From a virus: a stretch of 39,488 nt of DNA. Position numbers and translations under genes: made by a program. Position 1 is the first letter of the stretch. The number at the start of each line of letters is the position of its first letter. The DNA lies in IMG/VR virus record IMGVR_UViG_3300044535_001754, positions 1 to 39,488 of that record, one strand, 5' to 3'. This document shows positions 11,956 to 20,738 of this stretch, piece by piece. The notes beneath the pieces are model-generated. The model was not told the DNA's origin. It saw nothing but the letters and a program-made list of their open reading frames with translations, and did not search any database.

Positions 11956-13740
11956 TTATGCTGTATAAGTTCCAGATTGATTGAATTGAACGATTGTGTT
12001 CGCCCCCGATGTAGTAACGATTGGAGAGCCTGTCACGTTTCCTGAGTAGCTTGCTGTGGGAATTGACAGATATGCAACACCGGCTGAACCTGCTCCACCG
12101 ATAGGTCCTGGACCAGCTGCCGCTCCACCGCCACCGCCCGACCCCGTATTCGCAGCCGCAGGTGTTCCGTTGCCGTTGTTGGCTCCGTTTCCACCAATGC
12201 CCGAGCCGCCGATTCCAGGACCAGGACCGTTCCACTGCCAAGTCACGCCCCCACCGCCGCCACCTGCTACGAGGATTTGTTTCCCACCAATGTCGAGCGA
12301 TACACCGAGTCCACCATTCCCGCCTGACCTTATGTTGTTTGGGTCGTCGCGAATTCCGGGGGCTCCAGCGCCTCCTGCACCACCACCGCCGCCACCGCCT
12401 GTGCCTTGATAGGAGCTGCCGCCTCGATAGCCCTGCCCGATTTGGTTCCCCCCGCCGGAGTCAGGAGTATTTCCGATGCCGCCACCTCCACTGCCACCGA
12501 CGCCTCCGCCAATCCCAGCAGTCCCACCCACGCCGCCACCGAACACAGTGATGATCGGGAAGTTTGTGAGCTTAAATGTCGAGTCACTGCCTTTGAGAGA
12601 TGCACCACCACCCGCCCCAATAACAAACTCTAGGACAGTCCCCTTCGTGAAATTCAAACTATCTTTGCGAACTCCGCCCGCGCCGCCACCACCGCCGAAA
12701 GATGGGTTTCCATCACCGAAATCACGACAGTCTCCACCGCCCGCACCGCCAGCGACAATTACATATTCTGCCGCTATTAGGCTACCGCCACCACTACCGC
12801 CGCCACCAACTGGAGGCGTGAATTCGCCCGAGGTCGTGAACGTATGCACGTTCCAAATACCGTCTTTTGTGATCGTGCCGCCTACACCGACTTTGTCGCC
12901 TTGGTAGCGAAACACTGCGATGCCTGAACCACCCGCACCACCACCGGCGGGATTGCCGCCTGTGCCACCGCCGCCACCGCCTGTGTTAGGCGTACCAGCA
13001 GTAGAAGCAGCACCGCCTCCTCCTGCCCCAGGGAGTCCATTATTGCCATTCGGAGAAGCACCTGCACCGCCGCCGGAGTACATGACGCTTGTGCCTGTGA
13101 TTGATGATGCCTTGCCCGCACCACCATCGCCAGCTTTGCCATTGTAGACTCCGTCACCGCCCTTAGCTCCTGCACCGCCGCCACCGCCCCCGCAATTTAT
13201 CGCACTCGCATCGCTCAGACCGTAGTAGCCACCATCATTCCCTTGACCCTGAATACTTTGCCCACCACGGTTTGCTCCTGAATCATTTCTAGCACCGCCG
13301 CCGCCAGAGGCTCCCGCTGTGTATCCACCGATTGAGGCTGAGATAGCACCGCCACCGCCGCCATAGGCAGTGTCGTATGAGTAAGTTGAATCTGATATTG
13401 AAGTGGGTGATCCAACACCACCTACAGTGGAGGCTGAACCACTCACTCCGCCCGTACCGCCCGCGCCAACATTAACTGTAAATGGCGCACCTTTTTGCAG
13501 AAAGATTCTGCTTGGCACGAACCCACCCGCACCACCGCCACCCCCTGCGCTGTAATAAGGGTGGTTGTTGTTCTGCCCACCGCCACCGCCGCCACCGCCG
13601 ATGAGTAGGTATTCGACTTCCAAGAAATCGCCTCCGCCCCCACCGACAAACCGCTCACCGATGATCAACTCATCCATCGTGAACACGCCTGATTTCCCCG
13701 TGTTTACCGGTCCGAGGATTCCACCGTTAATGCCCGCCAT
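11956..13740 (-). CDS. glycine-rich distal tail/adhesin protein
   Basis: A 594-aa protein in which Gly is by far the commonest residue, with runs of four to eight Gly broken by Asn, Ala, Ser and Pro. After a short N-terminal region the sequence alternates beta-like modules (EVEYLLIGGGG, IAAEYVIVAGG, ILVAGGGGG) with Gly-rich stretches, ending in SYSGNVTGSP and a hydrophobic C-terminus. A module of the form GIAVFRYQG near residue 280 leads into a repeat of the first unit. Such proteins form polyglycine-II sandwiches in phage receptor-binding tips (S16 gp38 type), so recognition of the host surface is likely. Its start overlaps the preceding stop as TAATG. Confidence 0.75.
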   Translation of the reverse strand: MAGINGGILGPVNTGKSGVFTMDELIIGERFVGGGGGDFLEVEYLLIGGGGGGGGQNNNHPYYSAGGGGGAGGFVPSRIFLQKGAPFTVNVGAGGTGGVSGSASTVGGVGSPTSISDSTYSYDTAYGGGGGAISASIGGYTAGASGGGGARNDSGANRGGQSIQGQGNDGGYYGLSDASAINCGGGGGGAGAKGGDGVYNGKAGDGGAGKASSITGTSVMYSGGGAGASPNGNNGLPGAGGGGAASTAGTPNTGGGGGGTGGNPAGGGAGGSGIAVFRYQGDKVGVGGTITKDGIWNVHTFTTSGEFTPPVGGGGSGGGSLIAAEYVIVAGGAGGGDCRDFGDGNPSFGGGGGAGGVRKDSLNFTKGTVLEFVIGAGGGASLKGSDSTFKLTNFPIITVFGGGVGGTAGIGGGVGGSGGGGIGNTPDSGGGNQIGQGYRGGSSYQGTGGGGGGGAGGAGAPGIRDDPNNIRSGGNGGLGVSLDIGGKQILVAGGGGGGVTWQWNGPGPGIGGSGIGGNGANNGNGTPAAANTGSGGGGGAAAGPGPIGGAGSAGVAYLSIPTASYSGNVTGSPIVTTSGANTIVQFNQSGTYTA

Positions 13741-14087
13741 TACGCCATCTCCTCAAGACCTACCACTGCCTCCATCCCCACTGCTGTGCCTGAAACTTGA
13801 AGGGAGTCGCCTTCCTCAAGGTAGATGTGCTTACGCATCAGATCAAGCGATGCAGCAGCAGGGATCACGATGTCCTTAGCGATGTGAAATGCGTTTGCAC
13901 CGCGCTTGAACTTGACGGTGACCGAAGCGTCCGCTGCTGTCGTGTTCGAAACATAAAAAGAATTGACCTTTGCAACCTTGTTGCTGCCGACTGCGTTTGC
14001 AACGATGTCGGTCGCGGTGGTTGTGACGGCAGCCGCATAGGTCTTGCCGTTGATCGCTGTAAGTGATTTGAAATTTGGATTTGCCAT
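13740..14087 (-). CDS. small virion structural protein (fibre-associated)
   Basis: A 115-aa beta-rich protein, with SNKVAKVNSFYVSNTT and then IPAAASLDLMRKHIYLEEGDSLQVSG. I remember this pattern from small structural proteins next to fibre genes in cyanophages and other phages; function unknown. It overlaps the glycine-rich gene by one base and belongs to the distal tail cassette. Confidence 0.65.
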   Translation of the reverse strand: MANPNFKSLTAINGKTYAAAVTTTATDIVANAVGSNKVAKVNSFYVSNTTAADASVTVKFKRGANAFHIAKDIVIPAAASLDLMRKHIYLEEGDSLQVSGTAVGMEAVVGLEEMA

Positions 14088-14089
14088 GA

Positions 14090-14389
14090 TTAGCTCCCGA
14101 AAATAAGTGCCATTGCGATTGCATCGTCAGAGCCGACGGTGATAGATCCGCCTGGAGCCGACAACGAGGAAATGATGTGATCTTTTGTGCCGTCATACAG
14201 CATCAGGTTCATGCCGCCGCCCGATAGCTGTTGCACCCAAAGACCGCCCGCCGTCAAGTCTAATGGTCGTGTGAGACCGCTTTGCCCTGATTGCAGCGAT
14301 TGATGTGTTCTGTTGAGGATGTCCGCGAGATCCGTTCCGCTTGTCGCGGTCGGGTCGATTGGATAATCCGTGATTAGGTTTTGTGCCAT
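14090..14389 (-). CDS. small putative tail fibre protein
   Basis: A 99-aa protein with an N-terminal segment (TATSGTDLADILNRTHQSLQSG) commonly seen at the start of phage fibre proteins, and a short beta-rich C-terminal half with a Gly-Gly-Gly-Met turn. It lies two bases upstream of the preceding small structural gene and just after the J-like gene. It may be a short fibre or an adapter attaching the distal proteins. Confidence 0.6.
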   Translation of the reverse strand: MAQNLITDYPIDPTATSGTDLADILNRTHQSLQSGQSGLTRPLDLTAGGLWVQQLSGGGMNLMLYDGTKDHIISSLSAPGGSITVGSDDAIAMALIFGS

Positions 14390-14401
14390 TGACTGCTCCT
14401 A

Positions 14402-17400
14402 TTAGATAGATGTTGCACGTTTGCGACCGTACCCCTTGGCTTGCCAGTCGACTTTGCCCTCCACCGGCGTGTTTGTGATCACGTCAATGAGTTGCAGGTC
14501 GAATGAGTCGCGGTCTTTGTTAGTAACTTTTGAAACAACGGGTAATTCATTACCGTCAATCGAGATTGCTAATGCAGGTGCAACCCTAAATGCCGGATCA
14601 AAAAAGATTGTCAAACCACCGACAGGGATCTCAATGTCTGATTGGCTGTCGATCCGATCAGGCATATCAATTTCGATGAGGCCGTCCGTCACAATAGGTC
14701 GCACGAGCTTGTCATAGCTGCGTAACACGATGCGGAATTGGAATAGCAAGCCTGTGAAGTCACCGACCTGGACGCTGCGCCAATCAGACCAAAGCTCGTC
14801 ACCGGCAGACAGCGGATCAACGAGATCAATCTGCTCCCAGTCAGCCATAAAGTTGATGCGGTCAATCGTGCGAACCTCTACCCAAGCATCCCACTTGTCA
14901 GACTGTGCGCGAGCCAAAGCGGGAACGTCTGCGAGGCGTGCCCAATTGACCATAAAGTCATCAAAGTGCTCACCGTAGGCGCGGATCTTGGAACTTATGC
15001 GAGCCTCGTAGACTTCGCCCAGGTCAACCAATTCCTTGCAGACGTAGATAGCCTCAGGAACCACATCGTTTGATGCACCCTGCGACTGCAAGCGGCTGCC
15101 GACCACCATCGTCTGATAGTGCTTGCCGTTCCACCAGGTCTCGGCATCGTTGACAACCTCAACGAAATTCAGGTTCGGCAGGTTCTCAACCGTTGTGCGC
15201 TGAATTGCTTCAGGTGAGTTGTTGCCAGACGTGTCAATCGCTCTGAGCATGTAGGTGCCGGTTCTAGCACCTGCGGATGCGTGAGTGGCTTGCCAATTCT
15301 GACGGGTCAGGAACTGCGAGGCATTCCACTGCGGTTTTATAAGTTCCGGCGTGTAGCGAATAATGTAGTGGTCAATGTCCGGCTCCTGGCCCGCCTTCCA
15401 AAACATCTCAACCAGTTCGTGCTGCACGTTGACGCTAAACCCTTCAGGCCTTGCGGGAGGGAATGTGTCAGGGAAGATATTGACAATCGTCTGCGCTGAA
15501 GTGCCCCACATATTTCGCTCAGAAACAGGGATAACCTCAAAAGTCATGTCGCCCAGCTTGTCGGGTTCGTTCAGCGTGTGAATCAGATGCACGAACTCAT
15601 TGCGGTGAGATGTGCGCCCGATAAACGTATCCTTGTAGCCGTGACGGATCAAATAGACGTCAACATAGGCAAAGGCATAGCCGGTAATGTCGTAGCGCAG
15701 AGTCAGCTCTGACCACGGCTGCCGGTCTGGATAAACTAATTTAGCCGTGCCAAACAGGTTATGAACGACCAGGTCTGAGCGGTTGATGATCGTGTCGGTT
15801 AGACCCGAATCCCAAGGCGGTATCTCGCCCTCGTCTGCCGTATAGATCCCCTCCACATACCGCACAAGAGTGAGGGATGCTGTAAGGTCGTCGGCGGGCT
15901 GGATCTCGTGTACCAGGTAATTCTGCGTCACCCGGTTAGAAGTGCCGAATACGATCAACGAGTCAGGCTCGATGCCCGTAGCATCGTCCACCCGGTAGAT
16001 GTAGTCCTCGACCATCTGTGTGATCTTGCCCGAACGAACCAAGCCGTCCGGCAGACGAATCGTATAGTTGTTTAGCTCGACCTGGACGTACTGATCGACC
16101 TCGATGTCGTTGCCACTTACCGATACAACCCGAGCCGCCACGCCGCCGATCTTGGGTACATCATGCGAAATCGCAACCAAGTCGCCACGCTGCACTGCAA
16201 GGTTCTCGACGTCCACATTGATTGTGAACTGCTCAGAGCGGTGCAACCCCTGGGCGAGCATATAGCGGCCATAGCGCCAGGCGTTGCCACCGTAGGTGAT
16301 GCCAAATGTGGACAAGTCCTCGAACTTCTCTGCGTTATCAGCGTTGAAACCATCGTCATAGACAACGATCTCGTTTAGCTGCCAATTCATGCTCGGCTCA
16401 ACATACTTGACGCGAATTGCGTTCGGTCTGTCAGCGTAGGTGCGATTACCTGAGAAGCCCCATGAGTTAGCAGGGGTAAACAATTGGCGCGGAGTCGTCT
16501 GCTCTTTGTCAATCAGAATCCCATACTTGCCGCTTTGCGACAGGATGAGCGTTGATCGGCAGGTGGAGAGCACCGATTCGATGAGCTGGTAGACGGTCGT
16601 GTCGTAGTCAACCACAAAGTCGCTTGAGTAGCGGGCCGCGACTGTCGTGTTGTTTGATACCGTGGTCTCAACTTGCTCATCGCACATCTGCGCCAAGTTA
16701 TAGAAACTAGCAAGATCAATCTGCTCAGGTTTGAGCGGTGACGGGTTTGCCTCGCCCGTCAGAATGTCGTAGACAATCCAAGCGGGGTTTCGTGTAGGCT
16801 GATTGCTCCATGACGTGCCATCGTATACGGGCAAAATGCTCGTACAAATAGCAGACAGGTTGTCAACGACCTGATTGATCTTGTCAGTCGCAATGATTCG
16901 CATCTCAAGCATCGTGTGTCTCTTCTTGAGTCTAAAGAGTTCACCCGCTTGGAACGACTTAATCAGCGTGAGCTTGGTATCGTCTGCGCGTCTGCTTTCC
17001 TTGCTTGTAGGAGTGCGCCGCACAATCTTGAATTCGTAATCACCCGCTTTGCCGAAGTCGACGTTTGCCACGAGCGTGAATGGCTGAGTCGTTGACATGG
17101 TGACCGTGGAGGTCGCTTGCGGAGAGTAAATCGGCACCTGCACCGAATAGTAGTTCTTGGTGAGTTGGGCACTCTCAACACGAGTCTCTTTGAACGACCC
17201 CTTGACGTAGTCGCCCGTCACGCCTGTGTTCAGGTAGTAGCTGTTATAGACCAGCTGCCCGCCTACGAACACCTGTGTGTATTGACCGGCATAGGTCGGG
17301 CTGCGGTCATCGATGTCAACCCAAAAGGTCTCACCGCTGCCGCCCCCGCCCGCTTGCTGCCTCTCACGGGTTACAGCAAACAGGTACTCCATGCTCGTTG

Positions 17401-18709
17401 GCAGGTAGTCATTGACCCGCTGCTGAGAGCCGATTGTCCACTCACGGTAGCGCCCGTTTAGCCCCGCTGTGGGACCGCCGTACACGAGCTGGCCGCCCCA
17501 GTAGATCGAAGTCTCGTCGTAGATCGATCCGTCAGCCTGGGGGTAGTGGTTGACCGCCCACAGCGTACGGTTTGCAGTCTCGCTGTACTGCTCCGCTTCA
17601 ACTATCGTTGAGCTATTCGTGCCGTACTGCTCAACATAGCCGTCAATGGCTAAGTCAATGCTGACCGCAGCGCCGAAGAATTGATTATTCTGGACCTGGA
17701 TCCAATTGGTCGCGCTTTGCGCCTTCCAGAACACCTCCAGCTGAACCTTACTCGGTCTGCGATTGCCCCTGTCATCCAGGAACACAAGCCCGCGAGGGAA
17801 CAGAATGTCGATTGCGCCGGAAATTGAGTTCGGCTTGGCCGAGACAATCACCTCGTTGTTCTGATCCAGGATGTAGCTCATAGAGTCGTAGGCAACCCGC
17901 TTAGAGTACAAACGGGTCGACTCCATCAGACTGTTTGACTGGAACTCCAGGGTCGGCTGATAGATGTTCGCGTCAGACGCACCGATCCGCAAATCTTCGA
18001 CCTGGACGTTGCCAAGCCCGAAATCGTAGATCATCGTGATCTGCGCCTGGGCGCCTACGTTCTCAACCAAAGGCGTCGCAGCAAGTGACGGAAACATACG
18101 GTGCCGCCCGTACACCTTGACGCTTGGCTGATACTTGCGTGCCGTGTTTGACTGACCGCCAAAGCTGTACGATGCCGCCTCAATGGTGTCGGTGATTTCG
18201 CTTTGAGTCGAGCGTTGCGATTGCTGCGTATTTTGTCCGCCGAACTGTGAGCTGCCGCCACCTGCGATGCTGCTGATATCGAGTGCCGGTGGCTTAATGA
18301 GAGCATTGATCGCCATGCTGCCGACCATCGTGAGTCCGGCGGCAACCATTGACATACCGATTCCGGTAATTCCTGAACCCGCAGCCAGACCGAAAAACAC
18401 CGGAGCCGCATACCAAGCAAGTGCTGCCACCGCAATCATGGCCACAGCACCTAGGATGCTCTTGCCACCACGCCCGCCACCACCGCCATGTGGCACAACA
18501 CAGATCGCCAAGTTGTCCGCATCCTTGGTGATGTACTCCCAATCCCCGACAATGGAGCCGTGATTGAGCACAACGATATTGCCGTGGATTTGCTCAGGGA
18601 TTTCAGACAGAGTGATGATCTCCCTGATCGAAGCCCCTGGCGGTATCGTTAGATGCACCGCATCATCAAAGACGCGATGCTTTACCTTGACGTTCGTTAA
18701 TTGACCCAT
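14402..18709 (-). CDS. tail tip central protein, J-like, with I-like N-terminus
   Basis: At 1435 aa it is the largest protein in the genome: the central tail-tip (host specificity, COG4733/lambda J type) protein, whose mid-region includes the strands TLWAVNHYPQADG and YSSDFVVDYDTTVYQLIE, followed by fibronectin-like beta repeats (~1080-1200). The first ~80 residues look like a small beta-grasp domain ending in HGGGGGRGGKS, followed by a long hydrophobic, Gly/Ala-rich stretch (84-138). In lambda this kind of sequence is the separate tail assembly protein I; no separate I gene exists here, so a fusion is likely. The hydrophobic part could help open the host membrane. It overlaps the NlpC gene by 13 bases. 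Confidence 0.88.
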   Translation of the reverse strand: MGQLTNVKVKHRVFDDAVHLTIPPGASIREIITLSEIPEQIHGNIVVLNHGSIVGDWEYITKDADNLAICVVPHGGGGGRGGKSILGAVAMIAVAALAWYAAPVFFGLAAGSGITGIGMSMVAAGLTMVGSMAINALIKPPALDISSIAGGGSSQFGGQNTQQSQRSTQSEITDTIEAASYSFGGQSNTARKYQPSVKVYGRHRMFPSLAATPLVENVGAQAQITMIYDFGLGNVQVEDLRIGASDANIYQPTLEFQSNSLMESTRLYSKRVAYDSMSYILDQNNEVIVSAKPNSISGAIDILFPRGLVFLDDRGNRRPSKVQLEVFWKAQSATNWIQVQNNQFFGAAVSIDLAIDGYVEQYGTNSSTIVEAEQYSETANRTLWAVNHYPQADGSIYDETSIYWGGQLVYGGPTAGLNGRYREWTIGSQQRVNDYLPTSMEYLFAVTRERQQAGGGGSGETFWVDIDDRSPTYAGQYTQVFVGGQLVYNSYYLNTGVTGDYVKGSFKETRVESAQLTKNYYSVQVPIYSPQATSTVTMSTTQPFTLVANVDFGKAGDYEFKIVRRTPTSKESRRADDTKLTLIKSFQAGELFRLKKRHTMLEMRIIATDKINQVVDNLSAICTSILPVYDGTSWSNQPTRNPAWIVYDILTGEANPSPLKPEQIDLASFYNLAQMCDEQVETTVSNNTTVAARYSSDFVVDYDTTVYQLIESVLSTCRSTLILSQSGKYGILIDKEQTTPRQLFTPANSWGFSGNRTYADRPNAIRVKYVEPSMNWQLNEIVVYDDGFNADNAEKFEDLSTFGITYGGNAWRYGRYMLAQGLHRSEQFTINVDVENLAVQRGDLVAISHDVPKIGGVAARVVSVSGNDIEVDQYVQVELNNYTIRLPDGLVRSGKITQMVEDYIYRVDDATGIEPDSLIVFGTSNRVTQNYLVHEIQPADDLTASLTLVRYVEGIYTADEGEIPPWDSGLTDTIINRSDLVVHNLFGTAKLVYPDRQPWSELTLRYDITGYAFAYVDVYLIRHGYKDTFIGRTSHRNEFVHLIHTLNEPDKLGDMTFEVIPVSERNMWGTSAQTIVNIFPDTFPPARPEGFSVNVQHELVEMFWKAGQEPDIDHYIIRYTPELIKPQWNASQFLTRQNWQATHASAGARTGTYMLRAIDTSGNNSPEAIQRTTVENLPNLNFVEVVNDAETWWNGKHYQTMVVGSRLQSQGASNDVVPEAIYVCKELVDLGEVYEARISSKIRAYGEHFDDFMVNWARLADVPALARAQSDKWDAWVEVRTIDRINFMADWEQIDLVDPLSAGDELWSDWRSVQVGDFTGLLFQFRIVLRSYDKLVRPIVTDGLIEIDMPDRIDSQSDIEIPVGGLTIFFDPAFRVAPALAISIDGNELPVVSKVTNKDRDSFDLQLIDVITNTPVEGKVDWQAKGYGRKRATSI

Positions 18710-19086
18710 CTATACGCACCGTCTAATCTTTTTGTCCACGAGAGGCTGTCTAGTCTCTCAATGCACGAATCTCTATTCGGGAATGAGTGCAAGAACTCAT
18801 TGTCTTTTAAGGCGATGCCAACGTGAGTCGGCAGCCCCTGAACTCTGAAAAGCAATACATCGCCAAGCGTTGGCTGAGTGACCTTCTTCCAAGTAGGCTC
18901 CACTCTGGTCCCTGCAACGACTTCAGCGACATACTTTTGGCCTTCCGGCGTGTCGGTTGTGTACTGTGGCAAGTCAATGCCGAACTCGTTGCGGTAGAAC
19001 AAGCACACAAGTCCCCAGCAGTCGACACAACACTCGCTTCTTGCGCGGTCTTTGTACGGGATGCCGATGTACTTTGCGAGCTGCAT
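18697..19086 (-). CDS. NlpC/P60 peptidase, tail assembly (lambda K-like)
   Basis: A 129-aa peptidase domain with catalytic C23 in the VDCWG motif and H88 in THVGIAL; H100 is a candidate third residue. This family cuts peptidoglycan stems and sits in the tail tip next to J, as here. I place the start at ATG 19084-19086 because it follows the preceding TGA by one base (TGATATG), and the first residues match the family start. An upstream in-frame start at 19161 would overlap the DUF1833 gene by 74 bases and add a sequence without family resemblance. Confidence 0.88.
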   Translation of the reverse strand: MQLAKYIGIPYKDRARSECCVDCWGLVCLFYRNEFGIDLPQYTTDTPEGQKYVAEVVAGTRVEPTWKKVTQPTLGDVLLFRVQGLPTHVGIALKDNEFLHSFPNRDSCIERLDSLSWTKRLDGAYRWVN

Positions 19087-19087
19087 A

Positions 19088-19558
19088 TCAATAGAAAAGC
19101 GCTGGATAGTGAACGGGATCAACTTGCTCAGAGGGAAACTTTCGTGCCCAGACTGAAGCAACCTCTAGGGTCCCAGAGATCGACATTGCGTCATAGGTGA
19201 CATTTCGCAACTTCAGGAAATCCAAGTCCTTCTCAACCAGGTCAGGAAAAACCGAGGTGATCAGCTGCACACGGATTGACGGTGCAACCTCTAGCTCGCG
19301 GATCGCATCGACGAGCATCTGATCGACGTTGTCAATGGTCAAAGTGATTGTCGGGATCTTGTCCCCGGTGTCCAGCGGCAGGGTCAGGTTAAACGGGTAC
19401 GGTATGTAGGTGATCCCGTTGCTGATCACAGGCTCGTTGTTATTAACTAGATGGATCACCTCATCACCGCTCGCCGGAGTGATTGACAGCAGAAAGAACC
19501 AAGCCGCGTTCGTGGCGCTTGCGTTTGCATATCTGACGTTTTGTGGTTGCATCGGCAT
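19088..19558 (-). CDS. DUF1833 tail protein (lambda L-like position)
   Basis: A 156-aa beta-rich tail-tip protein. It shows the DUF1833 pattern: LSITPASGDEVIHLVN, GITYIPYPFNLTLPLD and TLTIDNVDQMLVDAIR. Its position between the tail-tip gene upstream and the NlpC gene corresponds to lambda gpL. It probably forms part of the hub that closes the tail tube. ATG overlaps the previous stop by one base. Confidence 0.85.
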   Translation of the reverse strand: MPMQPQNVRYANASATNAAWFFLLSITPASGDEVIHLVNNNEPVISNGITYIPYPFNLTLPLDTGDKIPTITLTIDNVDQMLVDAIRELEVAPSIRVQLITSVFPDLVEKDLDFLKLRNVTYDAMSISGTLEVASVWARKFPSEQVDPVHYPALFY

Positions 19559-19983
19559 TAGAGAGTCACCCAGATTGGCAATTGCTCGAACTTAAAGCTC
19601 ACAGCCATTGCGCCCTTGTCAATGAAGTTGATGGTCGGCGGCTCACTGAACCGCACCACAACCTCTGCCCCGTCCTGCGGTCTCTTGACTCGAGTGGGGA
19701 TCGTTCCGGCTTGCGACTTCTCAAAGAACCAGAGCTGCAAGTCGTCGTACAGTTTGGCCGCCAGCGTGACGGTGGCCTCAATCTTGGTGCTTCTGCCCGT
19801 TACCCTTCGGCGCACCTTGATGTAGCCAGGCGCCTCCATGTTCGTTCTCAGCACCTGCGACTCATAAGTTTCCACCCAGGTCTGCATGCAGCCATCAATG
19901 CTGGGCGGACGATCGCCAATTTGGATGACTCCGCCTGGCGGCCTATTTGGATCAATCGGTTCTAGCCTGGCAACGATAGTCAC
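19558..19983 (-). CDS. minor tail protein (lambda M-like position)
   Basis: A 141-aa protein. I prefer the GTG at 19981-19983, overlapping the preceding TGA (TCGTGA) with AGGGG upstream; a longer frame to 20097 would run deep into the upstream gene. It is beta-rich, with a basic YIKVRRRVTGRSTK segment and a C-terminal FKFEQLPIW motif seen in some tail-tip proteins. The position before the L- and K-like genes suggests a tail-tip ring protein like lambda M. Confidence 0.7.
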   Translation of the reverse strand: MTIVARLEPIDPNRPPGGVIQIGDRPPSIDGCMQTWVETYESQVLRTNMEAPGYIKVRRRVTGRSTKIEATVTLAAKLYDDLQLWFFEKSQAGTIPTRVKRPQDGAEVVVRFSEPPTINFIDKGAMAVSFKFEQLPIWVTL

Positions 19984-20738
19984 GATATTGCCCCTTTGAT
20001 AACCGTGAATTGAAGTTTCAACGCCTCGCCGAACATGCTTGTGCTGATGTTGCGGATAACGATATTGCAGGAGCCCTTCGCAATTGAGTCGACCCAAATG
20101 TTGTAAACACCAACGGCAGCCGACCCAGATTTCAGATTGATCACGATGTTGTCGTGCTCATCAATCACCAGGTTGTTCATCGTGAATGCCACGCTTGCGC
20201 CTGACGGGACAATCGTGTCGGCCGTAATAATCTCGCCCGTATTCTTGTTTAGCTCCACAGCGGTTGTCTTATCAACTAGCTGCGTAACTGTGCCCCCGTA
20301 GCGTGCATCCATCTCAGCCTTTGTCAAATAGACAGGATGAGGGTCAGCAGAAGCAACGTGCTGCGACATTAGGCTTGCTGTAAATTGAGTCGTTGCAAGC
20401 CGCTGAGAGCCATCAGTGACAGGAGGCGTGGGCGCGGTGGGATTGCCTGTGAATACTGGCGACTCACGCAATGCGTAGATCACATCGTCGACCCAGATGT
20501 CTGTGACTGTCTTTGAAATGATCCCGCCGCCCGTAAGCTCCAGCGAGTATCGACCCTGCTCTGTGTAGAACCAGAAGTGCCCGTTCGCATCAGTTTTCAT
20601 CGGGTTTACTTTTGGAGTTCCCGAGTTGTCTGCGTAGAGTTTGGCAAGATCATTCATACCGAAAATCTTTACCCGGACAGTCACGTCTGCAAGAGCATTG
20701 CCTGACGGATCAATAATTACGTCTTGATACTTTTCCAT
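19980..20738 (-). CDS. fibre- or baseplate-like protein after the tape measure gene
   Basis: A 252-aa protein. The N-terminal ~75 residues look like a small beta sandwich (DPSGNALADVTVRVKIFG ... DANGHFWFYTEQGRYSLEL), as in baseplate or spike attachment domains. Next comes a linker with the VTDGSQRLATTQFTASLM signature common in tail fibres, and a compact beta-rich C-terminus ending in LKLQFTVIKGA. It lies between the tape measure and the tail-tip genes, where lambda-type maps have no fibre. It probably decorates the tail end. Its start abuts the tape measure stop (TAAATG). Confidence 0.65.
   Translation of the reverse strand: MEKYQDVIIDPSGNALADVTVRVKIFGMNDLAKLYADNSGTPKVNPMKTDANGHFWFYTEQGRYSLELTGGGIISKTVTDIWVDDVIYALRESPVFTGNPTAPTPPVTDGSQRLATTQFTASLMSQHVASADPHPVYLTKAEMDARYGGTVTQLVDKTTAVELNKNTGEIITADTIVPSGASVAFTMNNLVIDEHDNIVINLKSGSAAVGVYNIWVDSIAKGSCNIVIRNISTSMFGEALKLQFTVIKGAIS

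Noticed and set aside
12056-13147. Long proline-rich frames on the plus strand
   Set aside because: They are mirror images of the GC-rich Gly codons of the glycine-rich gene on the other strand and have no start signals.
11956-13740. CRISPR array or tandem-repeat locus
   Set aside because: The repetition is codon-level Gly richness, with no fixed repeat and spacer lengths.
19984-20097. Extended N-terminus of the M-like tail protein
   Set aside because: It would overlap the upstream gene by over 110 bases; the GTG at 19983 overlaps the stop in the way usual for this genome.
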